Positions 36,884-46,911 of a stretch of 64,000 nt of DNA are shown piece after piece. Where the stretch lies: NCBI GenBank assembly GCA_028287785.1, contig JAQBOZ010000024.1:62001-126000 (forward strand), written 5' to 3'. The DNA is from Chlorobiota bacterium. GTDB taxonomy: Bacteria; Bacteroidota; Ignavibacteria; OLB7. A program made the position numbers and the translations under genes. A model generated the notes under the pieces. It made no database searches, was not told the DNA's origin, and saw nothing but the letters and a program-made list of their open reading frames with translations. Position 1 is the first letter of the stretch. Every line of letters starts with the position of its first letter.

Positions 36884-37621
36884 ATGGAAAGAATTCTCGA
36901 TTCCTGGCACAGCCCCAATCTCGACAAACAGATGGAGATCGCCATCTACGGCAATTATGGCCTCGCGATGCTGATGTTCCCATCAGCCGGGGCGGACTAC
37001 CTTGAGTACGAGCGGTTCTATCTCATCGATTCGATCAAGCCGTTTATCGAACAGGGAAAGGTGCGGGTGTTCTCGATCAACTCCATCAACAACGAGAGCT
37101 GGTTGAACAGCGAGCTTTCCGGTCGGCAGAAGGCGATCCGGCATCAGCAGTACAATCGCTATGTCACCGAGGAAGTGGTCCCCTATATCCGGGGCGCGAT
37201 GGGGGGGGATGCGATGCCGATCACCTGCGGGGTTTCGCTCGGCGCGTTTCATGCCGCCAATTCCCTCTTCCGCCGTCCCGATCTGTTCGATGGCACGATC
37301 GGCATGAGCGGCATCTACGACCTGAAATCGTACTCAAAGGGATATTACGATGAGGATGTCTACTACAACTCCCCGGTGGACTATCTCCCGAATCTTCATG
37401 ATGAGTTGCTGCTGGCGCAGCTTCGGGGCAAGAGCCAGATCAATTTTCTGAGTGGCGAGGGATCGTACGAGGCGCCCGCCGCAAGCTGGGCGATCGCCGA
37501 TATCCTCGGCATGAAGCAGATACCGAACAACGTCGAGGTCTGGGGAAATGAATGGGGGCATGACTGGCCGACATGGCGCGCGATGCTTCCCAGCTACCTT
37601 GAACGGAAGATTCTCAGCTAG
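36884..37621 (+). CDS. Esterase-family alpha/beta hydrolase
   Basis: A 245-residue cytoplasmic protein of the EstD/PF00756 esterase type. The nucleophile is Ser118 in the elbow GVSLGAF, the histidine is His226 in EWGHDWPTW, and the usual GIYDLKSY and VDYLPNLHD segments are present, with the N-terminal MEIAIYGNYGLAMLMFPSAG. It probably hydrolyses an ester or acyl substrate that cannot be named. The start ATG lacks a strong Shine-Dalgarno. The gene stands alone. Confidence 0.87.
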   Translation: MERILDSWHSPNLDKQMEIAIYGNYGLAMLMFPSAGADYLEYERFYLIDSIKPFIEQGKVRVFSINSINNESWLNSELSGRQKAIRHQQYNRYVTEEVVPYIRGAMGGDAMPITCGVSLGAFHAANSLFRRPDLFDGTIGMSGIYDLKSYSKGYYDEDVYYNSPVDYLPNLHDELLLAQLRGKSQINFLSGEGSYEAPAASWAIADILGMKQIPNNVEVWGNEWGHDWPTWRAMLPSYLERKILS

Positions 37622-38007
37622 CAGCGGCTAGCATTGGACTGTTGGGGGAGGTTTAAAACCTCCCCCGACTTCCCCCGATACTGACCACTGACAACCGAAG
37701 TGAAAAACTGTATCCCTCCCTCCCAGGCCCCACTAAGCGCGGCTTTCGTGGCGTCTACGTGGGTGTTCCGAATGTCTTGATGGCTATTGATTCCTGAATG
37801 ATGTGTCGGTAAAGGAACACCTTTCCCGTTCACTCTGAGCGGGCCTGCCCTAAGCCCCCCGAATGCAGGTCCGCTCTTTTTTTCTCCGATATCCCCGCCG
37901 CGTCAAAAAAAATCCTCCCTGACTCAACCTTCGCACGGTCACGCTGTCTCCATCGGCATTGTCATGATTTCAACAACGTGTTTGGTTGACATCCCAGGAG
38001 ATTTGCC
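37622..38007. other. Intergenic region with a strong hairpin before the VWA gene
   Basis: 386 nt. It contains ACTGACCACTGACAACC-like spacer sequence near 37680, a second small hairpin around 37810-37828, and the strong terminator at 37837-37883. I see no gene, but a small RNA ending at that terminator is possible. Confidence 0.45.
37837..37883 (+). terminator. Strong rho-independent terminator, 216 nt beyond the esterase gene
   Basis: GAGCGGGCCTGC (37837-37848) pairs with GCAGGTCCGCTC (37865-37876) with a single G-T wobble, followed by a T run. Confidence 0.88.
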
Positions 38008-39678
38008 ATGAACGATGCTCTACATTGCAGGCCGATAGCAACATTTTTCGCGCTCCTGATTCTGGTTTCGGGATCGCTCCTCGCCCAGCGCAATTTCCCG
38101 TACCAGATCGATATCGACGCCCGCTCGCTCGATACGCTCCACACTCCCGACGCAACATCATCATCGCATCGCTACAGAGTTACCGCATGGGGGACATATT
38201 CGATGTGGGAGGATACCGTCAACAGCAGCGTGGACCCGGTCTGGATCTACTCCTTTCCGCAGGAAGAGTGGGCGAAGCCGGAATGGCGGGCCTTCTCGGA
38301 GGGCTATCCGATCTACGTCGGCGACCAGCGGATGCTGAACTCGCACGGCCTCAGAATCAACGATCAGCCGATGCCGAAACTGCCGCTGAATGATCAGCAT
38401 CGATATTCCACCATCATTCAGGGGAACGGCCAGCGGGTCGGCGTATCGCTTGTCGACTGGAATTTCAAGGGATTCGTCAAGCAGGATGCCCACGCCAACA
38501 ACAGCGGGATGCTGCATGTGCTGATCGAGGAGCTGCCGAATATCGATGCGCGACTCTGCGGCATCGATTCGAGCGGCTTTCCCACGATCCGCCTGGCGAT
38601 GAAGGTGACGCGCGATTCGGTGCGATACGAGAATTTCGGCAACGATCTGGTGCTTACCGAGAACGGCGTGCGCGTGCCTATCGACAGGATCGACTGCTCC
38701 GAGCGCTCCAGCAACGTTTCGGTGGCGATGGTCTTCGACCGCAGCGGCAGCATGCAGGAGTCGTTCGGCACGTCCGACCGCATCACCTACACGCGCAACG
38801 CCGGCAAGAAGTTCGTCGATAAACTGGACGCGGGTGACGAGTCGGCCATCTATTCGTTCAGCCTCTCCACGACGCTCGATCAGAGCTGGACATCGAGCAA
38901 GCCGCTGCTGAAATCGGCAATCGACAGGATTCAGCCGGAGGGATGGACAGCCATGAACGACGCGGTGATCAAGGCCGTGGACGATATCACGCTCCGCTCG
39001 CCATCCCGCCGCAAGGCGATTGTGGTGCTGACCGACGGCGAGGATAATAAATCGCAGGAACGGAGCATTCAGAAAGTGATCGCGCGGGCAAAGGCGGCCG
39101 GCGTGCCGGTCTTCGCCATCGGCCTTCTGCTGGATACCGATGACTCGCTCCGCTCGCTCGCGGCCGGAACCGGCGGCCGCTACTTCTCCGTCCGCGACGC
39201 GGCGGCGATGGACTCCGTGTTCGCCAGCATCGCCGATATCGTCTTCGAGAAGGGATGCTGCTCGGTCTACTACACAAGCCCCGATGCCCGCCGCAACGGG
39301 ACGTATCGCGATGTTGCCCCGGATATCGTGATCAGCGGCGACACCACGGCCCTTACGCCGACCGGCTATCGCGCACCGACCGGAAAGGCGGGCGTGGATG
39401 ATCAGGCCGGGCAACGGCTTACCAGCATCATCAGCTTTGCTCCAAACCCGATGCGCGGCGATGGCACTCTTCGCTATCAGATGCGGCAGCGGGGAACTGT
39501 CACGATTCAGGTGATCGATCAGCAGGGGAGCGTGGTGCGGGAGATCTACAACGGCCAGATCGAGCCCGGAGAGCAGCAGCAGGCGGTGCGCCTGGAAGGG
39601 CTGCCGAACGGGACCTATTTCCTCAGATTGATGCTCCCGTCGGAAGTGGCGACCTACCCGATCGTGCTGGTGAGGTAG
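38008..39678 (+). CDS. VWA-domain protein with T9SS C-terminal sorting domain
   Basis: A 556-residue exported protein. After a signal peptide (to LLAQ, residue 27) and a beta-rich region with a central CGIDSSGFPTIRL, a von Willebrand factor A domain (about 235-420) carries the MIDAS motif DRSGS (AMVFDRSGSM), a threonine in GWTAMND and TDGED. Residues about 480-556 have the type IX sorting domain plan: GTVTIQVIDQQGSVVREIYN then LPNGTYFLRL. VWA domains bind proteins through a metal ion; a surface adhesion role is likely but unproven. AGGAG is 7 nt upstream of the ATG. Confidence 0.87.
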   Translation: MNDALHCRPIATFFALLILVSGSLLAQRNFPYQIDIDARSLDTLHTPDATSSSHRYRVTAWGTYSMWEDTVNSSVDPVWIYSFPQEEWAKPEWRAFSEGYPIYVGDQRMLNSHGLRINDQPMPKLPLNDQHRYSTIIQGNGQRVGVSLVDWNFKGFVKQDAHANNSGMLHVLIEELPNIDARLCGIDSSGFPTIRLAMKVTRDSVRYENFGNDLVLTENGVRVPIDRIDCSERSSNVSVAMVFDRSGSMQESFGTSDRITYTRNAGKKFVDKLDAGDESAIYSFSLSTTLDQSWTSSKPLLKSAIDRIQPEGWTAMNDAVIKAVDDITLRSPSRRKAIVVLTDGEDNKSQERSIQKVIARAKAAGVPVFAIGLLLDTDDSLRSLAAGTGGRYFSVRDAAAMDSVFASIADIVFEKGCCSVYYTSPDARRNGTYRDVAPDIVISGDTTALTPTGYRAPTGKAGVDDQAGQRLTSIISFAPNPMRGDGTLRYQMRQRGTVTIQVIDQQGSVVREIYNGQIEPGEQQQAVRLEGLPNGTYFLRLMLPSEVATYPIVLVR

Positions 39679-39701
39679 CCAGGGGCAGATCGTGTTTGAT
39701 A

Positions 39702-39750
39702 CATGGAAGCCGGCGCCTGGGGATGATCTCCCGAGGCGCCGGCTTCCATG
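39702..39750. terminator. Very long hairpin between convergent genes (17-bp perfect arms)
   Basis: The arm at 39702-39718 is the exact reverse complement of 39734-39750; after one mismatch GGGA pairs with TCCC around a 5-nt loop. It is placed between the VWA gene and the minus-strand metallopeptidase gene. There is no T-tract on either side, so a plain intrinsic terminator is not certain. Confidence 0.65.
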
Positions 39751-39783
39751 TTCAGGCTCGCGCGCGACCCGCATGATCACCCC

Positions 39784-40521
39784 TCAGCGGAGATCCCCTT
39801 CCATCCGCATCCCATGATGTTTCAGCCACTGGATCGAGTTCTCGAATGCCGGGTCGTGATGCTCCACAAGGCTCCAGAAGCGTTGCGAGTGGTTGAAGTG
39901 CCGGAGGTGGCAGAGCTCGTGGATGACGATATAGCGGATCACCTTCGGCGGGAAGAGGACCAGCCGCCAGTTGAAGGAGAGAGTTCCCCTCTTGGAACAG
40001 CTTCCCCATTTCGTCTTCTGGTCGCGCACCGTCAGCCGGTTGTACTGGACACCAATCAACGGCGCCATCCGCTCGGCTTCGCGGCCGATAATGCGTTGAG
40101 CTTCGCTGCGAATCCACAGCTTCACGACCTCCTTGAGATCGCCGGAGAAATCGCGCGGGAGCATCACCCTGAGCTCGTTTTCCACCACCTTCACCGTCTG
40201 CCGGCCGCTGCTTTCGCCGATCGCGATTCGAAGTTCGTGTCCAAGAAAATGGATGATCGAGCCATCGGCAAGCGGTGTCGGTGGCGTGGGGACCGTGATT
40301 GTGGACAGATGGTGGAGGAGCCATAGCTTCTTCTCGCGCAGGATCTCCTCGGGGTTGACATACCGTTTAAGTCGCGCCGGGAGCGTTACCACAACGCCGT
40401 TATGAGCGGAGACGGTAATCCGCATCTGCTTGGCGCGCGGGCTTCGGCGGACGGTGTATGTAACCGGCACGCCATCCAGAACGATCGTTTCTGGTGGATG
40501 GAGAACGGGTGTGGATCGCAT
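39784..40521 (-). CDS. YgjP-like (M48-related) metallopeptidase
   Basis: A 245-residue cytoplasmic protein of the YgjP/DUF45 family with zinc motif HELCHLRHFNHSQRFW (HExxH plus a third His) and the upstream KWGSCSKRGTLSFNWRL typical for it. The N-terminal VRRSPRAKQMRITVSA is also diagnostic. The natural substrate is unknown; family relatives are SprT-like. Convergent with the VWA gene. Confidence 0.9.
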   Translation of the reverse strand: MRSTPVLHPPETIVLDGVPVTYTVRRSPRAKQMRITVSAHNGVVVTLPARLKRYVNPEEILREKKLWLLHHLSTITVPTPPTPLADGSIIHFLGHELRIAIGESSGRQTVKVVENELRVMLPRDFSGDLKEVVKLWIRSEAQRIIGREAERMAPLIGVQYNRLTVRDQKTKWGSCSKRGTLSFNWRLVLFPPKVIRYIVIHELCHLRHFNHSQRFWSLVEHHDPAFENSIQWLKHHGMRMEGDLR

Positions 40522-40750
40522 GGGCTCAATTTACGGTTCGAGGAGAATCGGCCAAAGGTATCTCTCGGGCGGGCGGCCCGGCCCGTCTGACGCGCAACGA
40601 ACGGGCCAGGCTCCGGTTACGATCGATTTTCCGGCGGGCGTAATTGAAAGCAATGATTACAACCCTGTGAGGATGGAATGGAATCGTTGTCGGCAACCCG
40701 AAAAGCCGTAGGTTTGCGTTTTCTACGCTTAATCGCGGGGTAATGCATCC

Positions 40751-41371
40751 ATGAGCACCTTCTTTTCCATACAGTTCCGGGGCACGGCTGCGGTCGTGAT
40801 CGCTCTCCTTGCCATCTCATCGGCCATCCTTTGCGGCTGCGGCGACTCCCGTCCCGATCCCAAGGATTTCTACAAGACCTGGGTGGAGACGATCAACTCG
40901 GCCAACGGCGCCAGGATCTACGACATGCTCGACACCACGCTCAGGCATAACCTGGATCTGGATATCGAGCGGATGAAGGGACAGGCCGACCAGTTGCCCC
41001 CCGACGCCAGGGCGAAATGGGATTCCATCAAGCCGCTGAAGGGAAGGGATGCCTACGCGAAAATGATAGCCCTGAACAAGGATACGGTCGCCGGCAAGCT
41101 GAACAAGGACTATCAGGTGATGAAGGTCGATACGCTTGTGGTGATGACGGTTCGTCACGGCAACGACCGGCCGATGATCACCTGGCTCCGGTGGGAGAAG
41201 GGGAGCTATCATATCACCGAGGCCCCTCAGCCGCCGGTGGATCTGCCGACCAACGGCCAGGGGGGGAACCCGCATGGGGGGATGAACGGAGGGGGCAACC
41301 CTGAAGTTGTCAAGCCGGCGCCGGGCGCGCAGACCCCTCCCGCCGGCACCGGAACCCCGAAGGGGAAATAA
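40751..41371 (+). CDS. Hypothetical lipoprotein
   Basis: A 206-residue lipoprotein: IALLAISSAILCGC lipobox in the first 29 residues. The mature domain (30-150) starts with RPDPKDFYKTWVETINSANG, and has a DUF4878-like pattern (helices then beta sheet, DTLVVMTVRHGNDRPMITWL). A Gly/Asn/Pro-rich tail follows. The gene precedes the str operon but has a 210-nt gap and a separate promoter lies in it. Confidence 0.7.
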   Translation: MSTFFSIQFRGTAAVVIALLAISSAILCGCGDSRPDPKDFYKTWVETINSANGARIYDMLDTTLRHNLDLDIERMKGQADQLPPDARAKWDSIKPLKGRDAYAKMIALNKDTVAGKLNKDYQVMKVDTLVVMTVRHGNDRPMITWLRWEKGSYHITEAPQPPVDLPTNGQGGNPHGGMNGGGNPEVVKPAPGAQTPPAGTGTPKGK

Positions 41372-41494
41372 TCCGTCATCGTGTTCGTCATCTTTTGACT
41401 TCGCGTCTGGTTGGCAACGTGGCTGAAATGGCCCGTCGTTGGGCGATTCAACACGTTCCGTAACAAAACAATGAGCAATACGCCGCTCCCGAGC

Positions 41495-41526
41495 TTGACT
41501 CATGTTCGGGGGCATGCCTATATTTG
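41495..41526 (+). promoter_or_regulatory. Promoter for the str operon (TTGACT-N18-TATATTTG)
   Basis: TTGACT at 41495-41500 and TATATT at 41519-41524, 18 nt apart, continuing as TTTG as in the TAnnTTTG box of Bacteroidota-type promoters. It is 56 nt before the rpsL start. Confidence 0.7.
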
Positions 41527-41581
41527 CCAGCTTCCTTATTTCGAACGATCCATTTTCGATCATTATAGAGAGTTCCAAGCT

Positions 41582-41956
41582 GTGCCGACCATCAATCAGT
41601 TAGTCCGGAAGGGGCGCCAGGTAGAGCCCTACAAGAGCAATTCTCCCGCTCTCGACTCCTGCCCGCAGCGCCGTGGCGTCTGCACCCGTGTGTACACGAC
41701 AACGCCGAAGAAGCCGAACTCGGCGCTTCGCAAGGTTGCCCGCGTTCGTCTGACGAACGGCATCGAGGTCACCGCGTACATTCCGGGAGAGGGTCATAAC
41801 CTTCAGGAGCACTCGATCGTGCTGATCCGCGGAGGTCGTGTCAAGGATCTTCCGGGCGTTCGATATCACATCATCCGCGGTACGCTGGACACGCAGGGCG
41901 TCAACAAGCGGATGCAGGCCCGCTCGAAGTATGGCGCGAAACGCCCCAAGAAGTAG
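41582..41956 (+). CDS. rpsL: 30S ribosomal protein S12
   Basis: 124 residues, of usual length. The sequence begins [12 protein letters not shown], has the decoding-site loop [13 protein letters not shown] and the conserved [10 protein letters not shown]. The start is GTG at 41582; the frame is open to 41411, but homologous S12 proteins start with the (M)PTINQLVR here. S12 lies at the decoding centre. It opens the str operon with rpsG, fusA and tuf. Confidence 0.98.
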   Translation: MPTINQLVRKGRQVEPYKSNSPALDSCPQRRGVCTRVYTTTPKKPNSALRKVARVRLTNGIEVTAYIPGEGHNLQEHSIVLIRGGRVKDLPGVRYHIIRGTLDTQGVNKRMQARSKYGAKRPKK

Positions 41957-42047
41957 TCGTTTCGGGCGGCACGGGCTGGCTGATCCCTCCAGAGTGGGGG
42001 CAATAGATCGCATCAGATAAGTCGAATCATCATTTATACACAGCAGA

Positions 42048-42515
42048 ATGAGAAAGAAACGCGCTGAAAAGCGTCGGGTTCTCCCCGATCCATTGTATGG
42101 CGATATCACCGTCGCGCGGTTTATCAACAACCTGATGCTCGACGGCAAGAAGAGCACCGCCCGTCGTGTCTTCTACGGCGCTCTGGAGCTGATCGGCTCG
42201 CGGACGCAGCAGGAGCCGATCGAGATCTTCCACAAGGCGCTGAACAACGCATCGCCGGCCGTCGAGGTTCGCTCGCGCCGCGTGGGCGGTTCCACCTATC
42301 AGGTGCCGATGGAGGTTCGCCCGGATCGCCGCATCGCTCTGGGCATCCGCTGGATCATCAAGTACGCCGGCGACCGCCGCGAGAAGAGCCTTGATGAGAA
42401 GCTGGCGAGCGAGCTGATCGCCGCGTCGAACGGCGAGGGTGGATCGGTGAAGAAGCGCGAGGATGTGCATCGGATGGCCGACGCCAACCGCGCATTCGCT
42501 CACTTCCGCTGGTAA
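42048..42515 (+). CDS. rpsG: 30S ribosomal protein S7
   Basis: 155 residues; primary 16S-binding protein of the 30S head. MRKKRAEKR at the start and VEVRSRRVGGSTYQVPMEV, GIRWIIKYA and FAHFRW at the end are typical. The start has no Shine-Dalgarno, but a purine/AT-rich leader. 91 nt after rpsL; in other bacteria S7 also regulates this operon. Confidence 0.98.
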   Translation: MRKKRAEKRRVLPDPLYGDITVARFINNLMLDGKKSTARRVFYGALELIGSRTQQEPIEIFHKALNNASPAVEVRSRRVGGSTYQVPMEVRPDRRIALGIRWIIKYAGDRREKSLDEKLASELIAASNGEGGSVKKREDVHRMADANRAFAHFRW

Positions 42516-42642
42516 TATTGGCTTCCTGCACGCTCGTGTCTTCCGGGGACGAGCGGCTACCCGCATGTATGGATACCCGATGATCCTCTGAACAAGCTTA
42601 CGAACAGAAGAACTATCAACTCGCATTAGTCATTATAATCCT

Positions 42643-44757
42643 ATGCCCCGCGTATATCCGTTAGATCGAGTGAGAAATATCGGCATCATGGCCCACATCG
42701 ATGCCGGAAAGACAACGACCACCGAGCGCATCCTGTTCTACACGGGCGTGCTTCATCGCATGGGTGAGGTTCACGACGGTGCCGCAACGATGGACTATAT
42801 GGAGCAGGAGCAGGAGCGTGGCATCACGATCACCTCCGCTGCAACCACCTGTTTCTGGAAGGGTTCCAACGGGCAGTTCCCCGAGAATCGCATCAACATC
42901 ATCGATACGCCGGGACACGTGGACTTTACGGTGGAGGTGGAGCGTTCGCTTCGCGTCCTCGACGGCGCCGTGGCGCTCTTCTGCTCCGTCGGTGGCGTCG
43001 AGCCGCAGTCGGAGAATGTGTGGCGCCAGGCCGATAAGTACAACGTGCCGCGCCTTGCGTTCGTGAACAAGATGGACCGCGTGGGCGCCGACTTCCTGAA
43101 GGTCGTTCAGATGATGAAGGACCGTCTCAGCGCGAACGCCGTGCCGGTGCAGCTTCCGGTCGGTCAGGGGGATATCTTCAAGGGCATCGTCGATCTGATC
43201 GAGATGAAGGCATATATCTTCGATGACTCCAACCAGGGCTCGTCGTGGGATGTGATCGATATCCCGCACGACATGGAGGAGCAGGCGCGCGAGTACCGCA
43301 CCGCCATGCTCGAAGCGGTTGCCGAGGTTGACGACACGCTGCTCGAGAAGTATCTCGGCGGCGAGGAGATCTCGGTCGAGGAGGTTCGCAAGGTTCTTCG
43401 CGAGGCGACGATTCAGGTGAAGATCATCCCGGTTTTCCTTGGCTCCTCCTTCAAGAACAAGGGCGTTCAGCAGCTTCTGGACTCCGTCATCGATTTCCTT
43501 CCGTCGCCGCTGGATATCGGCCCGACGCCGGGACATCATATCGACTCGGATGATCATATCGTCCGCCAGGTTTCCGATACCGAGAAGTTCTCGGGGCTCG
43601 CGTTCAAGATCATCACCGACAAGTTCGTCGGCAAGCTGACCTTCGTGCGCGTCTATTCGGGAACGCTCACCGCGGGCTCGTATGTCCTCAACTCGATCAC
43701 CGGCAAGAAGGAGCGCGTCGGGCGTCTTCTCCAGATGCACGCGAACCATCGCGAGGATATCGATCAGGCTTCGACCGGCGATATCATCGCTCTTGTGGGC
43801 CTGAAGTCCACGAAGACCGGCGACACGCTCTGCGACGAGAACGATCCGATCATCCTTGAGAAGATGGAGTTCCCGGAGCCGGTCATCGATCAGGCGATCG
43901 AGCCGAAGACCAAGGCGGATCAGGACAAGCTGGGCGAGGCGCTGGTCAAGCTGGCGGAGGAGGACCCCACGTTCCGCGTCAAGACGGACGAGGAGACGGG
44001 GCAGACGATCATCTCGGGCGTTGGCGAGCTTCATCTGGACATCATCGTCGATCGTATCAAGCGGGAGTTCCGCGTTGAGGCGAACGTCGGGAAGCCGCAG
44101 GTGGCCTATCGCGAGACGATCCGCCAGACGATCGATCAGGATCACAAGTTCGTCCGCCAGACCGGTGGTAAGGGGCAGTACGGTCACGTTGTGATCGAGT
44201 TCTCCCCGAACGAGCCGGGCAAGGGCTTCGAGTTCGAGAACGCCATCGTTGGTGGTGTGATCTCTCGCGAGTACATCAAGCCGGTGGAGCAGGGAATCGT
44301 CGAGGCGATGCGTAACGGTGTGCTTGCCGGGTTCCCGGTTGTGGACATCAAGGCAAAGCTTCACTTCGGATCGATGCACGATGTCGATTCATCGGAAATG
44401 GCGTTCAAGATCGCCGCGTCGATGGCCTTCAAAGAGGCATGCCGCCGCGCCAAGCCGGTTCTTCTGGAGCCGATCATGAACGTCGAGGTGGTGACGCCCG
44501 AGGATTATATGGGTGATGTCATGGGCGATCTTTCCGCGCGTCGCGGCAGGATCGAGGGAATGACGGGCCGCGCTGATGCTCAGGTGATCAAGGCGATGGT
44601 GCCTCTGTCCGAGATGTTCGGCTATGTGACTCGCCTCCGCTCGATGACGCAGGGTCGCGCCATCTACTCGATGGTGTTCGATCACTACGAGGCGGCGCCG
44701 AAGGCGGTCCAGGACGAGATCATCGAGAAGAGCGGCAAGGCTGCCGTCGCGATGTAA
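42643..44757 (+). CDS. fusA: Elongation factor G
   Basis: A 704-residue translocation GTPase. The G domain has [13 protein letters not shown] (P loop), [14 protein letters not shown] and NKMDRVGAD; the later domains are complete, including [14 protein letters not shown] of domain IV. No Shine-Dalgarno is seen before the ATG (ATAATCCTATG). Length is normal; this seems the housekeeping copy in the str operon. Confidence 0.98.
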   Translation: MPRVYPLDRVRNIGIMAHIDAGKTTTTERILFYTGVLHRMGEVHDGAATMDYMEQEQERGITITSAATTCFWKGSNGQFPENRINIIDTPGHVDFTVEVERSLRVLDGAVALFCSVGGVEPQSENVWRQADKYNVPRLAFVNKMDRVGADFLKVVQMMKDRLSANAVPVQLPVGQGDIFKGIVDLIEMKAYIFDDSNQGSSWDVIDIPHDMEEQAREYRTAMLEAVAEVDDTLLEKYLGGEEISVEEVRKVLREATIQVKIIPVFLGSSFKNKGVQQLLDSVIDFLPSPLDIGPTPGHHIDSDDHIVRQVSDTEKFSGLAFKIITDKFVGKLTFVRVYSGTLTAGSYVLNSITGKKERVGRLLQMHANHREDIDQASTGDIIALVGLKSTKTGDTLCDENDPIILEKMEFPEPVIDQAIEPKTKADQDKLGEALVKLAEEDPTFRVKTDEETGQTIISGVGELHLDIIVDRIKREFRVEANVGKPQVAYRETIRQTIDQDHKFVRQTGGKGQYGHVVIEFSPNEPGKGFEFENAIVGGVISREYIKPVEQGIVEAMRNGVLAGFPVVDIKAKLHFGSMHDVDSSEMAFKIAASMAFKEACRRAKPVLLEPIMNVEVVTPEDYMGDVMGDLSARRGRIEGMTGRADAQVIKAMVPLSEMFGYVTRLRSMTQGRAIYSMVFDHYEAAPKAVQDEIIEKSGKAAVAM

Positions 44758-44880
44758 GATGCGCTGGCCCGCGCGGGAGGGAGTTGTTCCTTTCCGCGCG
44801 GGGTGGCGACAGACAAAGAATCAATCAACTGTACTACATATCTTTTCAACCTCTTTTTCTCGTAGAGGAGACACTCAGGA

Positions 44881-46086
44881 ATGGCTAAAGAGAAATTCGA
44901 CCGCAGTAAGCCCCACGTGAACGTGGGCACGGTTGGTCACGTTGACCACGGCAAGACGACCCTCACCGCGGCGATCACGATGGCGCTCGCTCACAAGAGC
45001 GGTGGTGAGGTCAGGACGTTCGATTCGATCGACAACGCTCCGGAAGAGCGCGCACGCGGTATCACAATCGCGACGGCGCACGTCGAGTATCAGACGGAGG
45101 CCCGTCACTATGCTCACGTGGACTGCCCGGGCCACGCCGATTATGTGAAGAACATGATCACCGGCGCCGCCCAGATGGACGGAGCAATCCTGGTTGTTGC
45201 CGCTACGGACGGCCCGATGCCGCAGACGCGCGAGCATATCCTGCTCTGCCGTCAGGTCGGTGTTCCCCGTATCGTCGTTTTCATGAACAAGGTCGATATC
45301 GCGGACCCGGATCTTCTTGAGCTGGTCGAGCTCGAGGTTCGCGAGCTTCTCTCGAAGTACGAGTTCCCCGGCGACGATATTCCGATCATCATGGGCTCCG
45401 CTCTGCAGGCTCTCGAGGCCGGCACGGCGAATGCTCCGATCGACGATCCCCGCTATCAGTGCATCTGGGATCTGATGGATGCTGTCGACACCTACATCCC
45501 GACCCCGATCCGCGAGACGGACAAGCCGTTCCTGATGCCGGTCGAGGATGTGTTCTCGATCACGGGTCGTGGCACGGTGGGCACGGGTCGTATCGAGCGC
45601 GGTATCATCAATGTGAACGAGGAAGTCGAGCTGGTCGGCTTCGGAGCAAAGAAGAAGTCGGTCGTGACCGGCGTCGAGATGTTCCGCAAGCTTCTTGATC
45701 AGGGCCAGGCTGGTGATAACGTTGGTCTCCTCCTCCGCGGTGTCGACAAGACCGAGCTGGAGCGCGGCATGGTTATCTGCAAGCCGGGCACGATCACGCC
45801 GCACACGAAGTTCACGGCGCAGGTCTACGTCCTCTCGCGCGAAGAGGGTGGACGTCACACGCCGTTCTTCAACGGCTATCGTCCGCAGTTCTATTTCCGT
45901 ACGACCGACGTGACCGGTATCGCCACCCTTCCGGCTGGCACCGAGATGGTCATGCCTGGTGACAACGTCGACAATATCACTGTCGAGCTTATCACCCCGG
46001 TCGCCATGGAAGAGGGTCTGCGTTTCGCTATCCGCGAGGGCGGCCGTACGGTCGGCGCGGGCGTCGTTACGAAGATCCTCGAGTAA
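44881..46086 (+). CDS. tuf: Elongation factor Tu
   Basis: A 401-residue GTPase that carries aminoacyl-tRNA to the ribosome. [23 protein letters not shown] and the NKVD motif of the G domain and the C-terminal [19 protein letters not shown] are intact. GGAGACACTCAGGA precedes the ATG. It ends the str operon and is followed by a strong terminator. Confidence 0.98.
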   Translation: MAKEKFDRSKPHVNVGTVGHVDHGKTTLTAAITMALAHKSGGEVRTFDSIDNAPEERARGITIATAHVEYQTEARHYAHVDCPGHADYVKNMITGAAQMDGAILVVAATDGPMPQTREHILLCRQVGVPRIVVFMNKVDIADPDLLELVELEVRELLSKYEFPGDDIPIIMGSALQALEAGTANAPIDDPRYQCIWDLMDAVDTYIPTPIRETDKPFLMPVEDVFSITGRGTVGTGRIERGIINVNEEVELVGFGAKKKSVVTGVEMFRKLLDQGQAGDNVGLLLRGVDKTELERGMVICKPGTITPHTKFTAQVYVLSREEGGRHTPFFNGYRPQFYFRTTDVTGIATLPAGTEMVMPGDNVDNITVELITPVAMEEGLRFAIREGGRTVGAGVVTKILE

Positions 46087-46110
46087 GAGTTCGAGCGTTT
46101 GAACAACAAG

Positions 46111-46149
46111 GCGCCTTTCGGGTTCTCCCGGAGGGCGCTTTTGTTTTGG
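46111..46149 (+). terminator. Terminator of the str operon
   Basis: GCGCC...CGGG pairs with CCCG...GGCGC around a tri-nucleotide loop, followed by TTTTGTTTT; it lies about 25 nt after tuf. Confidence 0.85.
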
Positions 46150-46179
46150 CTGGAACCTGAAGACGGGGAGGGGGAAACT

Positions 46180-46216
46180 GAAAACGCCCTTCGGGGAGGT
46201 GCCGAAGAGCGTTTTC
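46180..46216 (-). terminator. Terminator for the small minus-strand gene
   Basis: GAAAACGC (46180-46187) pairs with GCGTTTTC (46209-46216), with an inner TTCGG/CCGAA extension. On the minus strand it is followed by a T-rich stretch. Confidence 0.75.
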
Positions 46217-46249
46217 GATAAATATTCGGGGTTGGGGAATCGCGCGGTA

Positions 46250-46477
46250 TCAGTTTGCCTTTTGCGCGGTCTTCGCCACAAAGCGCCGCCAGACCATTTG
46301 GTAGGCATTCCGCTCGTACCACACATCGATTGGAATGCTGTACATCGCGCCGCCATCAACATCCTGCAGAAAGCGATTCCCGATGCGGTCGACGACCTCG
46401 GGGTGCCGCCAGTTGATGCGGTTGACAACGTCGGGCCAGTTGTCGGATGTTACCTCGATAATGCTCTGGAAGTCCAT
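46250..46477 (-). CDS. Small hypothetical protein between the str and S10 operons
   Basis: A 75-residue basic/aromatic-rich protein (MDFQSIIEVTSDNWPDVV... YSIPIDVWYERNAYQMVWR). I do not recognise it. AGGAG about 10 nt upstream of the ATG at 46477 and a good terminator downstream support that it is real and expressed. It lies on the opposite strand between two ribosomal operons, an odd site for a free-standing gene. Confidence 0.65.
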   Translation of the reverse strand: MDFQSIIEVTSDNWPDVVNRINWRHPEVVDRIGNRFLQDVDGGAMYSIPIDVWYERNAYQMVWRRFVAKTAQKAN

Positions 46478-46911
46478 TGTGATCCTGCTCCTATGGGTGA
46501 GAGGGGATGTGCCGCCCGGGATTCGCCGCCAGAGGGTATCGGGGGCGGGGAACGGCGTTATTTCGGGGAAAAATTGATCGCGTATGTTGAAAGCTGAGAT
46601 GCAATCGATAGGAGGTGTCTGTAGGGTGGCCCGGCAGAAGAAGAGCGACGCGCATCGGGAAAGGCTGCGGATCGTTACTTCTGAAGGATAAACCCCCGCT
46701 ACATCGTCGGGGTGACGCTGCAGTGTTGACACGGCGGGTATATTACCGAGACGAAATGAATTATCAAAGCGTTACATGGAATAATTATGCGGTGGGACAG
46801 AAATCATATGACCCGTGGCGGCGGAAAGAGTCGCAGGTCATCCGAAACAGCGGGCAGAAATTACATTTGAGTACGACTTTCGGATGGTTTCGAGCAATCT
46901 TTTGCTTGCAC

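Noticed and set aside
41411-41581. Longer S12 with 57 extra N-terminal residues
   Set aside because: The region contains the promoter and S12 proteins start with PTINQ; the GTG at 41582 is the start.
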